Assembly (NCBI GenBank): GCA_046347475.1 | Contig: JAXMGD010000001.1 | Coordinates: forward strand, 186,001 to 250,000 | Length of the DNA stretch: 64,000 bases | Direction of reading: 5' to 3' | Origin: CAMCXE01 sp046347475 | GTDB taxonomy: Bacteria > Pseudomonadota > Gammaproteobacteria > Pseudomonadales > Cellvibrionaceae | Shown: one piece after another, positions 54,550 to 62,558 of the stretch | Layout: each line of letters begins with the position of its first letter | Numbering within the stretch: position 1 is the first letter of the stretch | Notes under the pieces: generated by a model | What the model saw: only the letters and a program-made list of their open reading frames with translations | Database searches by the model: none | What the model was told of the DNA's origin: nothing | Made by a program: the position numbers and the translations under genes

Positions 54550-55445
54550 TTAAGCCTGTTTACCGCAGCTGAGCAGATCGCTTTGCTGAAGCGTCTTGTG
54601 CAGGGCTGACTGCTTAAGCGCTTGGGACATGGTGCCAAAGGCAAAGTCGTTCAACAGGCGCTCAAGCCTCGGCAGGCAGCGGTGCAAATTGGTGTAGTGG
54701 CGGAAGTTGGAAAACCAGCTGGCATTGGGTACGCGCGGCTGCTGCGGGTCGATCTCCCAAGGGTGCAAGTAAAAAATCTGGCTCTTGCGCCCCTGCTCAC
54801 TTGCTCTCTCAAATAACCAGCGGGAGAGCCAATAGGGATACTGGCGAAAATAGCCGCCGCCCGCCGCTGGGATAGGTTGGCCCAGCACTTTGGCTGTGGT
54901 GAGGGGAAACTCAGTGAGCTTAGCGCCGCTGTCGGTGATTAATAGATAGGGCTCCTCGGGGCTGCCGGGAATGCCGTAGTTATCGTGGCGGGTGGGAAAA
55001 ATACTGGAGTCCCAGGTAAAACCCAGCTGGCCCAGAATATCCAGCGCCCAAAGCGACTGGCGGGTGATGGAGTAGCTGGCCGCTCGATACCCCGTCACAG
55101 CCGTGCCGGTAATATCCTCTAAAATCTGCTTGGATTTAAGGGTTTCAGCGCGAAACACCTCAGGTGTTTGCCGGTAAATCAGCTGGTGGCTATAGCCGTG
55201 AGAGGCGATTTCGTGGCCGGCCGCGGCGATTTGCCGCACCAGTTCTGGGTAGCGCTCGGCCACCCAGCCGAGGATAAAAAAGTAATCTGAATTTTATGCT
55301 GGGCAAATAACTCCAGCATGCGCTGGGTATTAGCCTCCACCCGCGAGGGCCAGTTGGGCCAGTCGTCGGGGGTGATAACACGGTTAAACGCGGCAACATG
55401 GAAGTAGTCTTCAACGTCTACTGTCATGGCGTGAATGGTTGGCAT
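54550..55445 (-). pseudogene. XrtA/PEP-CTERM-type polysaccharide deacetylase, disrupted by a -1 frameshift
   Basis: Two frames together make one NodB-type deacetylase. The N-terminal part from ATG 55445 reads MPTIHAMTVDVEDYFHVAAF and continues to HKIQITF; the C-terminal part runs from AERYPELVRQIAAAG to 54550, with SHGYSHQ and FYLHPWEID. They join at a T6 run (A6 at 55276-55281). One extra T would restore ITFFILGWVAERYPEL and a protein of about 298 residues, the usual size. The family acts on exopolysaccharide in exosortase loci. The break may be a real mutation, homopolymer slippage or a sequencing error, and all motifs are otherwise intact. Confidence 0.85.
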
Positions 55446-55568
55446 AATGGATTTCTTCAGTTAGGCGGCCGTTAAAAAGCAGCCTGAGGTGGATTGATTA
55501 AAGGGCACGCCTCGGTGCATTCGGTGCGGCCGAGGCGGTGTGCAGGCTACGCCCTCGCTTGCTCAGCC

Positions 55569-56576
55569 TTAAACCTGATAATAGTCGCGATACCAGCGCA
55601 CAAAGTTCTCCACCCCGACTTCAATGGGGGTGCTGGGCTGGTAATCCACATCCTCAATCAGTGCATCCACATTGGCGTAGGTATCCGGCACATCGCCTAG
55701 CTGCAGCGGTAGCAAATTTTTGGTGGCTTTTTTGCCCAGACAGTCCTCCAAAATTTCAATGTAACGCAACAGCTCCACAGGGCGATTGCTGCCAATGTTG
55801 TACAGTCGGTAGGGGCCTTTGCTGGTGGCCGGATCGGGGCTGTCACCGTTCCAAAGCGGGTTGGGGGCGGCGACCTTATCCAGCGTGCGCACTACACCTT
55901 CCACTATATCGTCGATATAGGTGAAATCTCGGCGGTGGTGGCCGTAGTTAAAAACGTCGATGGGCTCACCAGCCAAAATACTGCGGGTGAATAAAAACAG
56001 CGCCATATCTGGGCGCCCCCAGGGGCCGTAGACGGTAAAAAAGCGCAGGCCGACCGTGGGCAGGTTAAATAAATGGCTGTAGGTGTGGGCCATTAATTCG
56101 TTAGCTTTTTTGCTGGTGGCGTAGAGGCTCACCGGGTGATCCACGTTGTTGTGGACGGAGAAGGGCATGGCGGTATTGGCGCCGTAGACTGAGCTGCTGG
56201 AGGCATAGACCAGATTCTCGCAGCCGTAGTGGCGGCAGGCCTCCAGAATATTTAAAAACCCGGTGATGTTAGCGTCTATATAGGCCTGTGGATTGACCAG
56301 GGAATAACGCACGCCCGCTTGAGCCGCCAAGTTCACCACCCGGTCGGGGCGGTGTTGAATAAACGCATCATTAACAGCGGCTTTATCTTCTAAATTGGCG
56401 CGGATATCGGTGAAGCCACTTTGGCAGGTCAGGCGCGCAAGACGGGCTTTCTTCAGGTTAACATCGTAATAATCGTTGATATTATCCAGCCCGATCACCT
56501 CATCGCCGCGGGCCAGAAGCCGTTGAGCTAAGGAGGAGCCGATAAATCCTGCTGTGCCGGTGATGAGTACTTTCAT
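55569..56576 (-). CDS. NAD-dependent sugar epimerase, UDP-glucuronate 4-epimerase-like
   Basis: The 335 residues form an extended short-chain dehydrogenase with GTAGFIGSSL (7-16) for NAD, Asp31 after the second strand, SSSSVYG (127-133) and the catalytic YATSK (Tyr152, Lys156). The sequence pattern (LDNINDYYDVNLKKARL) is that of UDP-glucuronate 4-epimerases, which make UDP-galacturonate for surface polysaccharide. It sits beside the exopolysaccharide genes and should supply a sugar precursor. It is divergent from the sugar transferase gene. Confidence 0.9.
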   Translation of the reverse strand: MKVLITGTAGFIGSSLAQRLLARGDEVIGLDNINDYYDVNLKKARLARLTCQSGFTDIRANLEDKAAVNDAFIQHRPDRVVNLAAQAGVRYSLVNPQAYIDANITGFLNILEACRHYGCENLVYASSSSVYGANTAMPFSVHNNVDHPVSLYATSKKANELMAHTYSHLFNLPTVGLRFFTVYGPWGRPDMALFLFTRSILAGEPIDVFNYGHHRRDFTYIDDIVEGVVRTLDKVAAPNPLWNGDSPDPATSKGPYRLYNIGSNRPVELLRYIEILEDCLGKKATKNLLPLQLGDVPDTYANVDALIEDVDYQPSTPIEVGVENFVRWYRDYYQV

Positions 56577-56731
56577 AACGCGTGCCTAATAAGAGTGATA
56601 GAGACTAGTCTAGCGGGTTTACTTGGTAGGGGAAAACATGCACTACTGGCCTGCTGGTTGAGTGTGAAAATATCACCGCATGTTCAACAGCGGCCCATTA
56701 GGCTTGAGCTGTCAAGCTGCAGCTCGTGAAG

Positions 56732-56753
56732 GCGGGAGAATTCCCGCTATAAT
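56732..56753 (+). promoter_or_regulatory. Promoter and possible operator of the exopolysaccharide operon
   Basis: A consensus -10 box TATAAT (56748-56753) lies directly after a perfect inverted repeat GCGGGA-GAAT-TCCCGC (56732-56747). The -35 region is weak (TCGTGA near 56724). A further inverted pair, GAGCTG/CAGCTC, lies just upstream (56705-56725). A poor -35 with operator-like repeats suggests an activator- or repressor-controlled start about 58 bases before the TTG start codon. Confidence 0.5.
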
Positions 56754-56811
56754 GGCGAACTACGGCGCCAACATCAGCCATTGCCCTTTAGCATGTTTGT
56801 GGGAAGTCATT

Positions 56812-58194
56812 TTGTCTTATATCCGAATTAATAAGCACTATATCCACACCCCGTACCTCTGGCTGGGCCTGGTCGAAACAGGCGCCCTGGCGGGGGCTAA
56901 CCTCTGGGTGCAGAGCCTGTTAAGCCTGTCGCCTTCGGTATACGGTGCCGCTGTATTTGCTGTGCTGTTAGGTTGCTGCACCCTATCCATGGGCGTTTAT
57001 GGCGCACTGCTGCGGGAGAGCTTGCTCAGCATGGTGCTGCGGGTGTTGGTGAGTTTTTGTCTGCTAGGCGCTGCGGCGCTGTTTGTTCTGGGCCAGTTGT
57101 GGCGAATCGATTGTTACGCCTCCAATGCCGTTTTTTGGAGTGTAATCACCGCTGGATTAATCGTGGTGCCTCTGCGCATGGCATTTCGCGCTCTGGTGGA
57201 TTTAAATCAACTTCGACGGCGTGTGGTTTTATTTGGTGCCGGCATGCGGGCGCAAAAACTCCTCGCCGAATTAGCCCCGGAAAAAAGCACCCTAGCTATT
57301 GAAGTAGTCGGTTGTATTGCCAATAAAAATGAAACAGTGGAAGTGGATCAGGCGTTAATCATGCCGGAACCTGCCGACTGGTTAAAATTCGCCAAAGCTG
57401 AACAAATCTCCGAAATTGTTATTTGCCCTGATGAGCGCCGCCGCAGCGATGGCAGTGAATTTCCCTTGGTGGCGCTGCTCGATTGTAAATTAGCGGGCAT
57501 AGAATCTTCCTACGCGCTGAGTTTTTATGAGCGCGAATTAGGCAAAATTGATTTATCCAGCTTGCAGCCTAGTTGGATGCTGTTTTCCGACGGCTTTAAA
57601 TATTCCAAACGCTCTTTGTGGGCCAAACGCATCTTGGATCTGCTGTTGGCGAGCACTGTGTTTTTAATGGTGTGGCCTTTTATGTTGCTCACGGCCTTAG
57701 CGGTGCGGTTGGAGAGCCCCGGCCCTGTGTTGTACCACCAAACACGTGTCGGTCTTAATGGGCGGCCGTTTCGCATTTATAAATTCCGCAGTATGCGCAC
57801 CGATGCTGAAAAATCCGGCGCCCAGTGGGCGGTGAAAAACGATGCACGCATTACCCGAGTCGGCGCATTTATTCGCAATACTCGTTTGGATGAATTACCC
57901 CAGTTGTACAACGTGTTATCCGGCAGTATGAGTTTTGTCGGCCCCCGCCCGGAGCGCCCCGAATTTGTCGTGGATTTAGCCAAACAAATTCCCTACTACG
58001 AATTGCGTCACAAGGTAAAACCCGGTTTGATGGGTTGGGCGCAATTAAAATACCCCTATGGCGCATCCGTTGATGATGCGCGGCATAAATTGCAATACGA
58101 TCTTTACTACACCAAGAACCACAGTTTTTTTATCGACATATTAATTATGATTCAAACTGTGGAAATTATTTTGCTCGGCAAGGGTGTGCATTAA
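56812..58194 (+). CDS. Priming sugar transferase of the exosortase-type exopolysaccharide locus
   Basis: This enzyme should transfer the first sugar phosphate to undecaprenyl phosphate. I place the start at TTG 56812 behind GGGAAG (56801-56806), giving 460 residues starting MSYIRINKHYIHTPYLWLGL; the open frame before it contains the promoter. N-terminal membrane helices (about 15-120) and a central CoA-binding-like region lead to the C-terminal bacterial sugar transferase domain (KRILDLLLAS; VGLNGRPFRIYKFRSMR; TRLDELPQLYNVLSGSMSFV). The layout matches the PEP-CTERM-associated type. It is the first gene of the + strand operon. Confidence 0.9.
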   Translation: MSYIRINKHYIHTPYLWLGLVETGALAGANLWVQSLLSLSPSVYGAAVFAVLLGCCTLSMGVYGALLRESLLSMVLRVLVSFCLLGAAALFVLGQLWRIDCYASNAVFWSVITAGLIVVPLRMAFRALVDLNQLRRRVVLFGAGMRAQKLLAELAPEKSTLAIEVVGCIANKNETVEVDQALIMPEPADWLKFAKAEQISEIVICPDERRRSDGSEFPLVALLDCKLAGIESSYALSFYERELGKIDLSSLQPSWMLFSDGFKYSKRSLWAKRILDLLLASTVFLMVWPFMLLTALAVRLESPGPVLYHQTRVGLNGRPFRIYKFRSMRTDAEKSGAQWAVKNDARITRVGAFIRNTRLDELPQLYNVLSGSMSFVGPRPERPEFVVDLAKQIPYYELRHKVKPGLMGWAQLKYPYGASVDDARHKLQYDLYYTKNHSFFIDILIMIQTVEIILLGKGVH

Positions 58195-58229
58195 ACACCT
58201 GCACTGTTTTAACTTAAGAGGAATTGATC

Positions 58230-58859
58230 ATGGCACGTTTAGGTTTTTCACTATGGTTGCGCGCCACTTGTTGCGCGGTGTTTTTTGCGTTGAGTGGCTG
58301 TGCTAATCAGGCCACTCAAGAGGCTCCACCCGCCGCTGAGGCAAGCCCCATTGGCGATTATAAAATTGGCGTGGGCGATTCCCTGCAGGTGAACGTGTGG
58401 CGCAATCCAGAATTATCCATGGCGGTAGTGGTGCGGCCAGACGGCAAAATTTCTCTGCCCCTAGTCGGTGATGTGGCCGCAGCCGGGCAGACGTCTACCG
58501 CGTTGGCCACGCAGTTGGCCACGGCGCTGAATAATTTTGTGCGCAGTCCGCAGGTCACCGTTATTGTTACTAATCCCGTCAGCACCGACTTCCAACGCCG
58601 CGTGCGTGTGACCGGTGCGGTGCACAATCCCCAGTCGCTGCCCTATCGCGAGGGCATGACCGTGTTGGACTTGGTTTTGCTCGCCGGCGGCACCAGTGAT
58701 TTTGCCTCTGGCAATAACGCCAAGCTTTATCGCAAGGTCAACGGCCAAACCAAAGTATTTACCATTTTATTAGAAGATCTGCTCGAAGATGGCCGCCTGG
58801 AAACCAACTATTTATTGCAACCTTCCGACATAGTCACCGTACCTGAGCGCGCATTTTAA
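58230..58859 (+). CDS. Polysaccharide export lipoprotein (Wza/EpsE-like)
   Basis: From ATG 58230, behind AAGAGGA, the protein has 209 residues. A lipoprotein signal ends at the lipobox ALSGC (Cys near 24). The Poly_export domain (DYKIGVGDSLQVNVWRNPEL) and a SLBB-like segment (VRVTGAVHNPQSLPYREGMT) follow. It should form or line the outer-membrane channel for exopolysaccharide. The short form without a long C-terminus is typical of PEP-CTERM loci. Confidence 0.93.
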   Translation: MARLGFSLWLRATCCAVFFALSGCANQATQEAPPAAEASPIGDYKIGVGDSLQVNVWRNPELSMAVVVRPDGKISLPLVGDVAAAGQTSTALATQLATALNNFVRSPQVTVIVTNPVSTDFQRRVRVTGAVHNPQSLPYREGMTVLDLVLLAGGTSDFASGNNAKLYRKVNGQTKVFTILLEDLLEDGRLETNYLLQPSDIVTVPERAF

Positions 58860-58938
58860 TTTACACCAGGTTACGCGCCTCATCTAACGCGCAGGTTTAG
58901 TCTGCGCGTTAGTCATTTTCCCTACAGCGAGCACGCGG

Positions 58939-60456
58939 ATGGATAAGGTTTATCTCAAAGAAATGCTGTTGGCCTTACAGGCGGAATTAATTCGCTTTAG
59001 GTTTTTAGTGGTATTTTTATTTGTTATGGCAAGTTTTGCCGTGTTGGGTGTTGGTGTTATTTGGCCGAAACACTACAGCACCTCTGCCATATTATTTGCC
59101 GATGAAACCAACATTATTCAGCCGCTATTAAAAGGCGCCGCTGAAATGACACAAATTGATCGCTCGGAACAGGCCAGCGAAATTATTTACACCCGTGCGG
59201 TGATGTCAGCGGCCGCTAAAACCCTCGGCTTGATGAATGATAACACCCCGCAGGAGCAGCAAAATCAGGTGTTGCGCGGTTTGCGCGGCGGTTTGCGCAT
59301 TAATAAAGAGCGCAACAACAATTATTTTCAAATCTCTTATCAGGGCGGGAACCCGGACCAGGTATTTGAAACCCTCAACGCCGTAGTAAATGCTTTTATC
59401 GAACACACCGCCCGCAAAAAACGCGATGAAAGTTTAGGCGCCTATACCTTTATTGATACCCAGGTGCAGACCTATAAAAAACAATTGGAAGCGGCGGAAG
59501 AAAAACTTAAAGAATTTAATGCTCGCAATACTGACGGCACTGAAAGCGGAGTGCAAGGGCGTTTAAGCCAGCTGCGCCAAGATATTGAAACACTCAAACT
59601 CACCATTGAAGAAACTCAGTCGCGCATGGCCAGTGTGCAGCGCCAGCTCGGCAGCGAAACACAATATCAACAGGTGCGCGGACAGTCAGACGATTTGCGT
59701 GGCCGCAGGCAAGCGCTGGTGGCGCAAATGGAGCAGCTGCGCTTGAGTTATCAGGACAGTTATCCCGACATAGTGTCCCTTAAACAACAGATTAAAGAAA
59801 TTGATACCTCGCTGGGTAAATTACACTCCAGCGGTGATGTGGTCAGTGCCGGTGGCAAGGTGGAAAACCCACTTTATGAAGATTTGCGCAAACAATTAGC
59901 CAATGCCGAGGTTGATCTGCGCACTCAAACACGCCGTTTAGAATCTTTAGTGGCTCTGCAAGAGGAGGAAAGAGCACGCGCTGAACGAGTTGCCGCCAAT
60001 CAGGCACAATTATCCGAATTAACCCGCGATTACGATGTAACTAAGCGCGTGTATGAAGAAATGCTCGGCAAAAAAGAAACTGCGCGCCTGTCGATGACCT
60101 TAGATATCGAAGGGCAAGGTGTGAGTTATCGCATTCAAGAGGCGGCACAATTTCCGCTGCGTCCGACGGGGTTAAATTTCAAACATTTCGCCGCGCTGGG
60201 CCCGATACTCGGTTTTTTATTACCCATAGGTTTATTAATTGCCTATGTATTAGTGGACCCGCATTTGCGCTCCTCGCGCATTTTACAAAAACAATTGCCG
60301 CCCGATATAGAACTGATCGGCTCGATCCCGCACTACGACACGCCTTTAGGTCAACGCCTGCTGCAAAAAGACATGATATTTCTTTTGGTGGTGGTAGTAA
60401 TGACCTTGGCGGCCTACGTGGCCACAGCAATTTATTGGCATATTAACCACAGCTAA
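58939..60456 (+). CDS. Chain-length determinant protein (Wzz/GumC type, XrtA system)
   Basis: The 505 residues have a membrane helix at about 21-42, a Wzz domain, a long periplasmic coiled coil (about 155-370), a second helix near 415-435 (GPILGFLLPIGLLIAYVLV), and a third helix near the C-terminus (FLLVVVVMTLAAYVATAIY). This is the polysaccharide co-polymerase that sets chain length and works with the kinase encoded next. The ribosome site before the ATG is weak. Confidence 0.92.
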   Translation: MDKVYLKEMLLALQAELIRFRFLVVFLFVMASFAVLGVGVIWPKHYSTSAILFADETNIIQPLLKGAAEMTQIDRSEQASEIIYTRAVMSAAAKTLGLMNDNTPQEQQNQVLRGLRGGLRINKERNNNYFQISYQGGNPDQVFETLNAVVNAFIEHTARKKRDESLGAYTFIDTQVQTYKKQLEAAEEKLKEFNARNTDGTESGVQGRLSQLRQDIETLKLTIEETQSRMASVQRQLGSETQYQQVRGQSDDLRGRRQALVAQMEQLRLSYQDSYPDIVSLKQQIKEIDTSLGKLHSSGDVVSAGGKVENPLYEDLRKQLANAEVDLRTQTRRLESLVALQEEERARAERVAANQAQLSELTRDYDVTKRVYEEMLGKKETARLSMTLDIEGQGVSYRIQEAAQFPLRPTGLNFKHFAALGPILGFLLPIGLLIAYVLVDPHLRSSRILQKQLPPDIELIGSIPHYDTPLGQRLLQKDMIFLLVVVVMTLAAYVATAIYWHINHS

Positions 60457-60466
60457 AGGGTACACA

Positions 60467-61234
60467 ATGGAACAGCATCCACAGGGGCACCTGGGAGCAG
60501 ATGCCTTAGAAAATAGCGAGCAATTATTAAAGGCTGCGCTTGATGATAACCGCAGGCGCCGTGCCATTAAAAATATGGCCTTGCCTATTATGTGGACGCA
60601 AGAGGATTTGTATGAGAAAAAAATTCTCTTCACCGGGATGCGCCAGCGCCGTTTTTTAAATGCCTTTCGCGAAATTCGTATCCGCTTGCTGCAAAAATGC
60701 AAGCAAGATAATGTTGTCTTGCTGGTCAGTTCGGTTGTGCCTGGCGGCGGCAGCAGTTTTTTTGCTTTTAATTTAGCGGCGACTTTCGCGCTTGATCAGC
60801 ACAAGACGGCTCTTTATGTGGATTGCAACCCTTACAGTGCATCCTCAGAGCGCTATTGCGCCACTCCGGTTGAACAGGGTTTGATGCATTATTTGACGGA
60901 TTACACCGTGCCGATTGAAAACATCATTTATCCCTCTGGTATTGAACGCCTGCGGGTAATTCCCTCGGGCGGTTCCAGTGAATCGGCGGCAGAATTTTTT
61001 AATTCTAAACGCATGGAAGTGTTGGTGGCGGAAATAAAAGAGCGTTACTCCGACCGTTTTATTGTGTTGGATGCCCCGGCCATTCAGCAATCCACAGAGG
61101 CGCGCATTTTGGCGCAGTATTGCGATTTTAGTATGTTGGTGGTGCCCTTTGGCAAAGTGGTTACCGATGAGGTGTTATCCGCCATCGACGCATTAGGCAA
61201 AGAGCATTTTGCAGGCCTGGTATTTAATAGTTAA
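60467..61234 (+). CDS. BY-kinase-like protein (CpsD/CapB type) lacking the Walker A lysine
   Basis: The 255 residues match the tyrosine-kinase partner of chain-length proteins in exosortase loci. The P-loop reads VPGGGSSFF (residues 91-99). Ser96 stands where active enzymes have the GKS/GKT lysine. Walker A' (YVDCN, Asp119) and Walker B (VLDAP, Asp202) remain. No tyrosine cluster ends the protein. It may bind nucleotide poorly or act only as a structural partner of the 58939 product, ten bases upstream. Confidence 0.85.
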   Translation: MEQHPQGHLGADALENSEQLLKAALDDNRRRRAIKNMALPIMWTQEDLYEKKILFTGMRQRRFLNAFREIRIRLLQKCKQDNVVLLVSSVVPGGGSSFFAFNLAATFALDQHKTALYVDCNPYSASSERYCATPVEQGLMHYLTDYTVPIENIIYPSGIERLRVIPSGGSSESAAEFFNSKRMEVLVAEIKERYSDRFIVLDAPAIQQSTEARILAQYCDFSMLVVPFGKVVTDEVLSAIDALGKEHFAGLVFNS

Positions 61235-61244
61235 GGTTGGAATT

Positions 61245-62534
61245 ATGGTGTATCAGCGATCGATAACCTTGAGCTTATTGTGCAGCGCCTGTGTGGGTGC
61301 ATGGGCCGCTCCCGCGCAAGATCATTTTAAAGCTGATCTAAGTCTTGAAAGCGTCGTCACCGATAACGCGCTGAAAACGGCTGGCAATGGCATTAACGAG
61401 CGACAGGACACACTAGCGCTGGGGTTGGATGGCCAACAGAACAATCGGTACAGCAATTTTAAATTGGCCTATTCGGCAGAGCGCAGTTATTTTTCTGAGC
61501 AGTCTCAGCAAGATACGAATACCTTAGAAGGTGACGCCCTGTGGGTGCTGGGCAAAGAATTCGATTGGGTTAATTTAACGCTGCAGGACTCGCGGCGCAA
61601 AGTGCTGACGTCCAATATCGCTACACCACTGCTGAGCAATACCGGTGAGCGCGAATTAATGTCAGTAGAGCCACAAGTGCGTTTGCATGTCTCCAAGGTG
61701 GATCAAATTATTATTGGCGCCAATCATGAAACGGTGCGCATTAAACGCCTCACAGCGGTCGATGCCAAACGCGACGGTGCCGATTTAGTCTGGCAGCACA
61801 ATTTAAGTCCTACCGATCAATTATCCTTGTCGTTTAATCAGGGCGAGAGCACACGACAGGATGCCGATGAGCCCGATTATAAATATCAAATTGCCCGTTT
61901 AGGTTATCAAGCGCGTTTAAGTCATCTTAATTATGCCCTGCAATTGGGTTATCAAAATACCAAAGCGCGCGGGCAGGAAGCATTTAGCAAACCCAATTAC
62001 AGCCTGGATCTCGGTTACGAGAAAAATGGCCATAGCCTATCCTTAGCTGCAAGTTCTGCTGTTACTGACACTTTATTTGGCGATGGCAACGGTAATTCTT
62101 TAGATGAAACGCTGATGCAAGATTCGCTCAGCAATAATTACGATTTGGTCAAACTCACTCAGGCTAGTTTAAATTGGATGGGGCCTGCACTTTGGCACGG
62201 CCTGCGTTTGAGCGCGCAAGCACAATATGCTAACCACGATTATTTTGCGCTGCCTGAGGACTATACCGACCGCGCCGTATCCGTATCCTTAAACTATAGT
62301 TTTGCGGCACACACGCGCGCTAGTGTGCGCCTGGGGCGCAGTGAATCTGCCTTTAAACAGACGGGGCTGCTGAGTGATTATCAGGAAGATAATGGCCTTC
62401 TGCGTATTTCCCATGATTTTACGCGTGCCTTAAGCGCCGATTTTTTATTGGGCATCATTAAGCGTCACTCCGATGATGCCTCGAATGAATATAGCGAACA
62501 GCGTGTGGGTGTTTCAGCTCGCTATCAATTTTAA
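61245..62534 (+). CDS. Outer-membrane beta-barrel protein of the exosortase-type EPS locus
   Basis: From ATG 61245, behind AAGGTTGG, the protein has 429 residues. A signal peptide (about 1-23, AWA-AP) precedes a domain of alternating hydrophobic strands that ends in Phe (SARYQF), as outer-membrane barrels do. It fits the uncharacterised PEP-CTERM-associated barrel family found between kinase and other EPS genes. It may form the exit pore for polysaccharide; this is inferred from context. The gene follows the kinase gene after ten bases. Confidence 0.85.
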   Translation: MVYQRSITLSLLCSACVGAWAAPAQDHFKADLSLESVVTDNALKTAGNGINERQDTLALGLDGQQNNRYSNFKLAYSAERSYFSEQSQQDTNTLEGDALWVLGKEFDWVNLTLQDSRRKVLTSNIATPLLSNTGERELMSVEPQVRLHVSKVDQIIIGANHETVRIKRLTAVDAKRDGADLVWQHNLSPTDQLSLSFNQGESTRQDADEPDYKYQIARLGYQARLSHLNYALQLGYQNTKARGQEAFSKPNYSLDLGYEKNGHSLSLAASSAVTDTLFGDGNGNSLDETLMQDSLSNNYDLVKLTQASLNWMGPALWHGLRLSAQAQYANHDYFALPEDYTDRAVSVSLNYSFAAHTRASVRLGRSESAFKQTGLLSDYQEDNGLLRISHDFTRALSADFLLGIIKRHSDDASNEYSEQRVGVSARYQF

Positions 62535-62558
62535 AGCTCCATCAGGTTAAAAATAACA

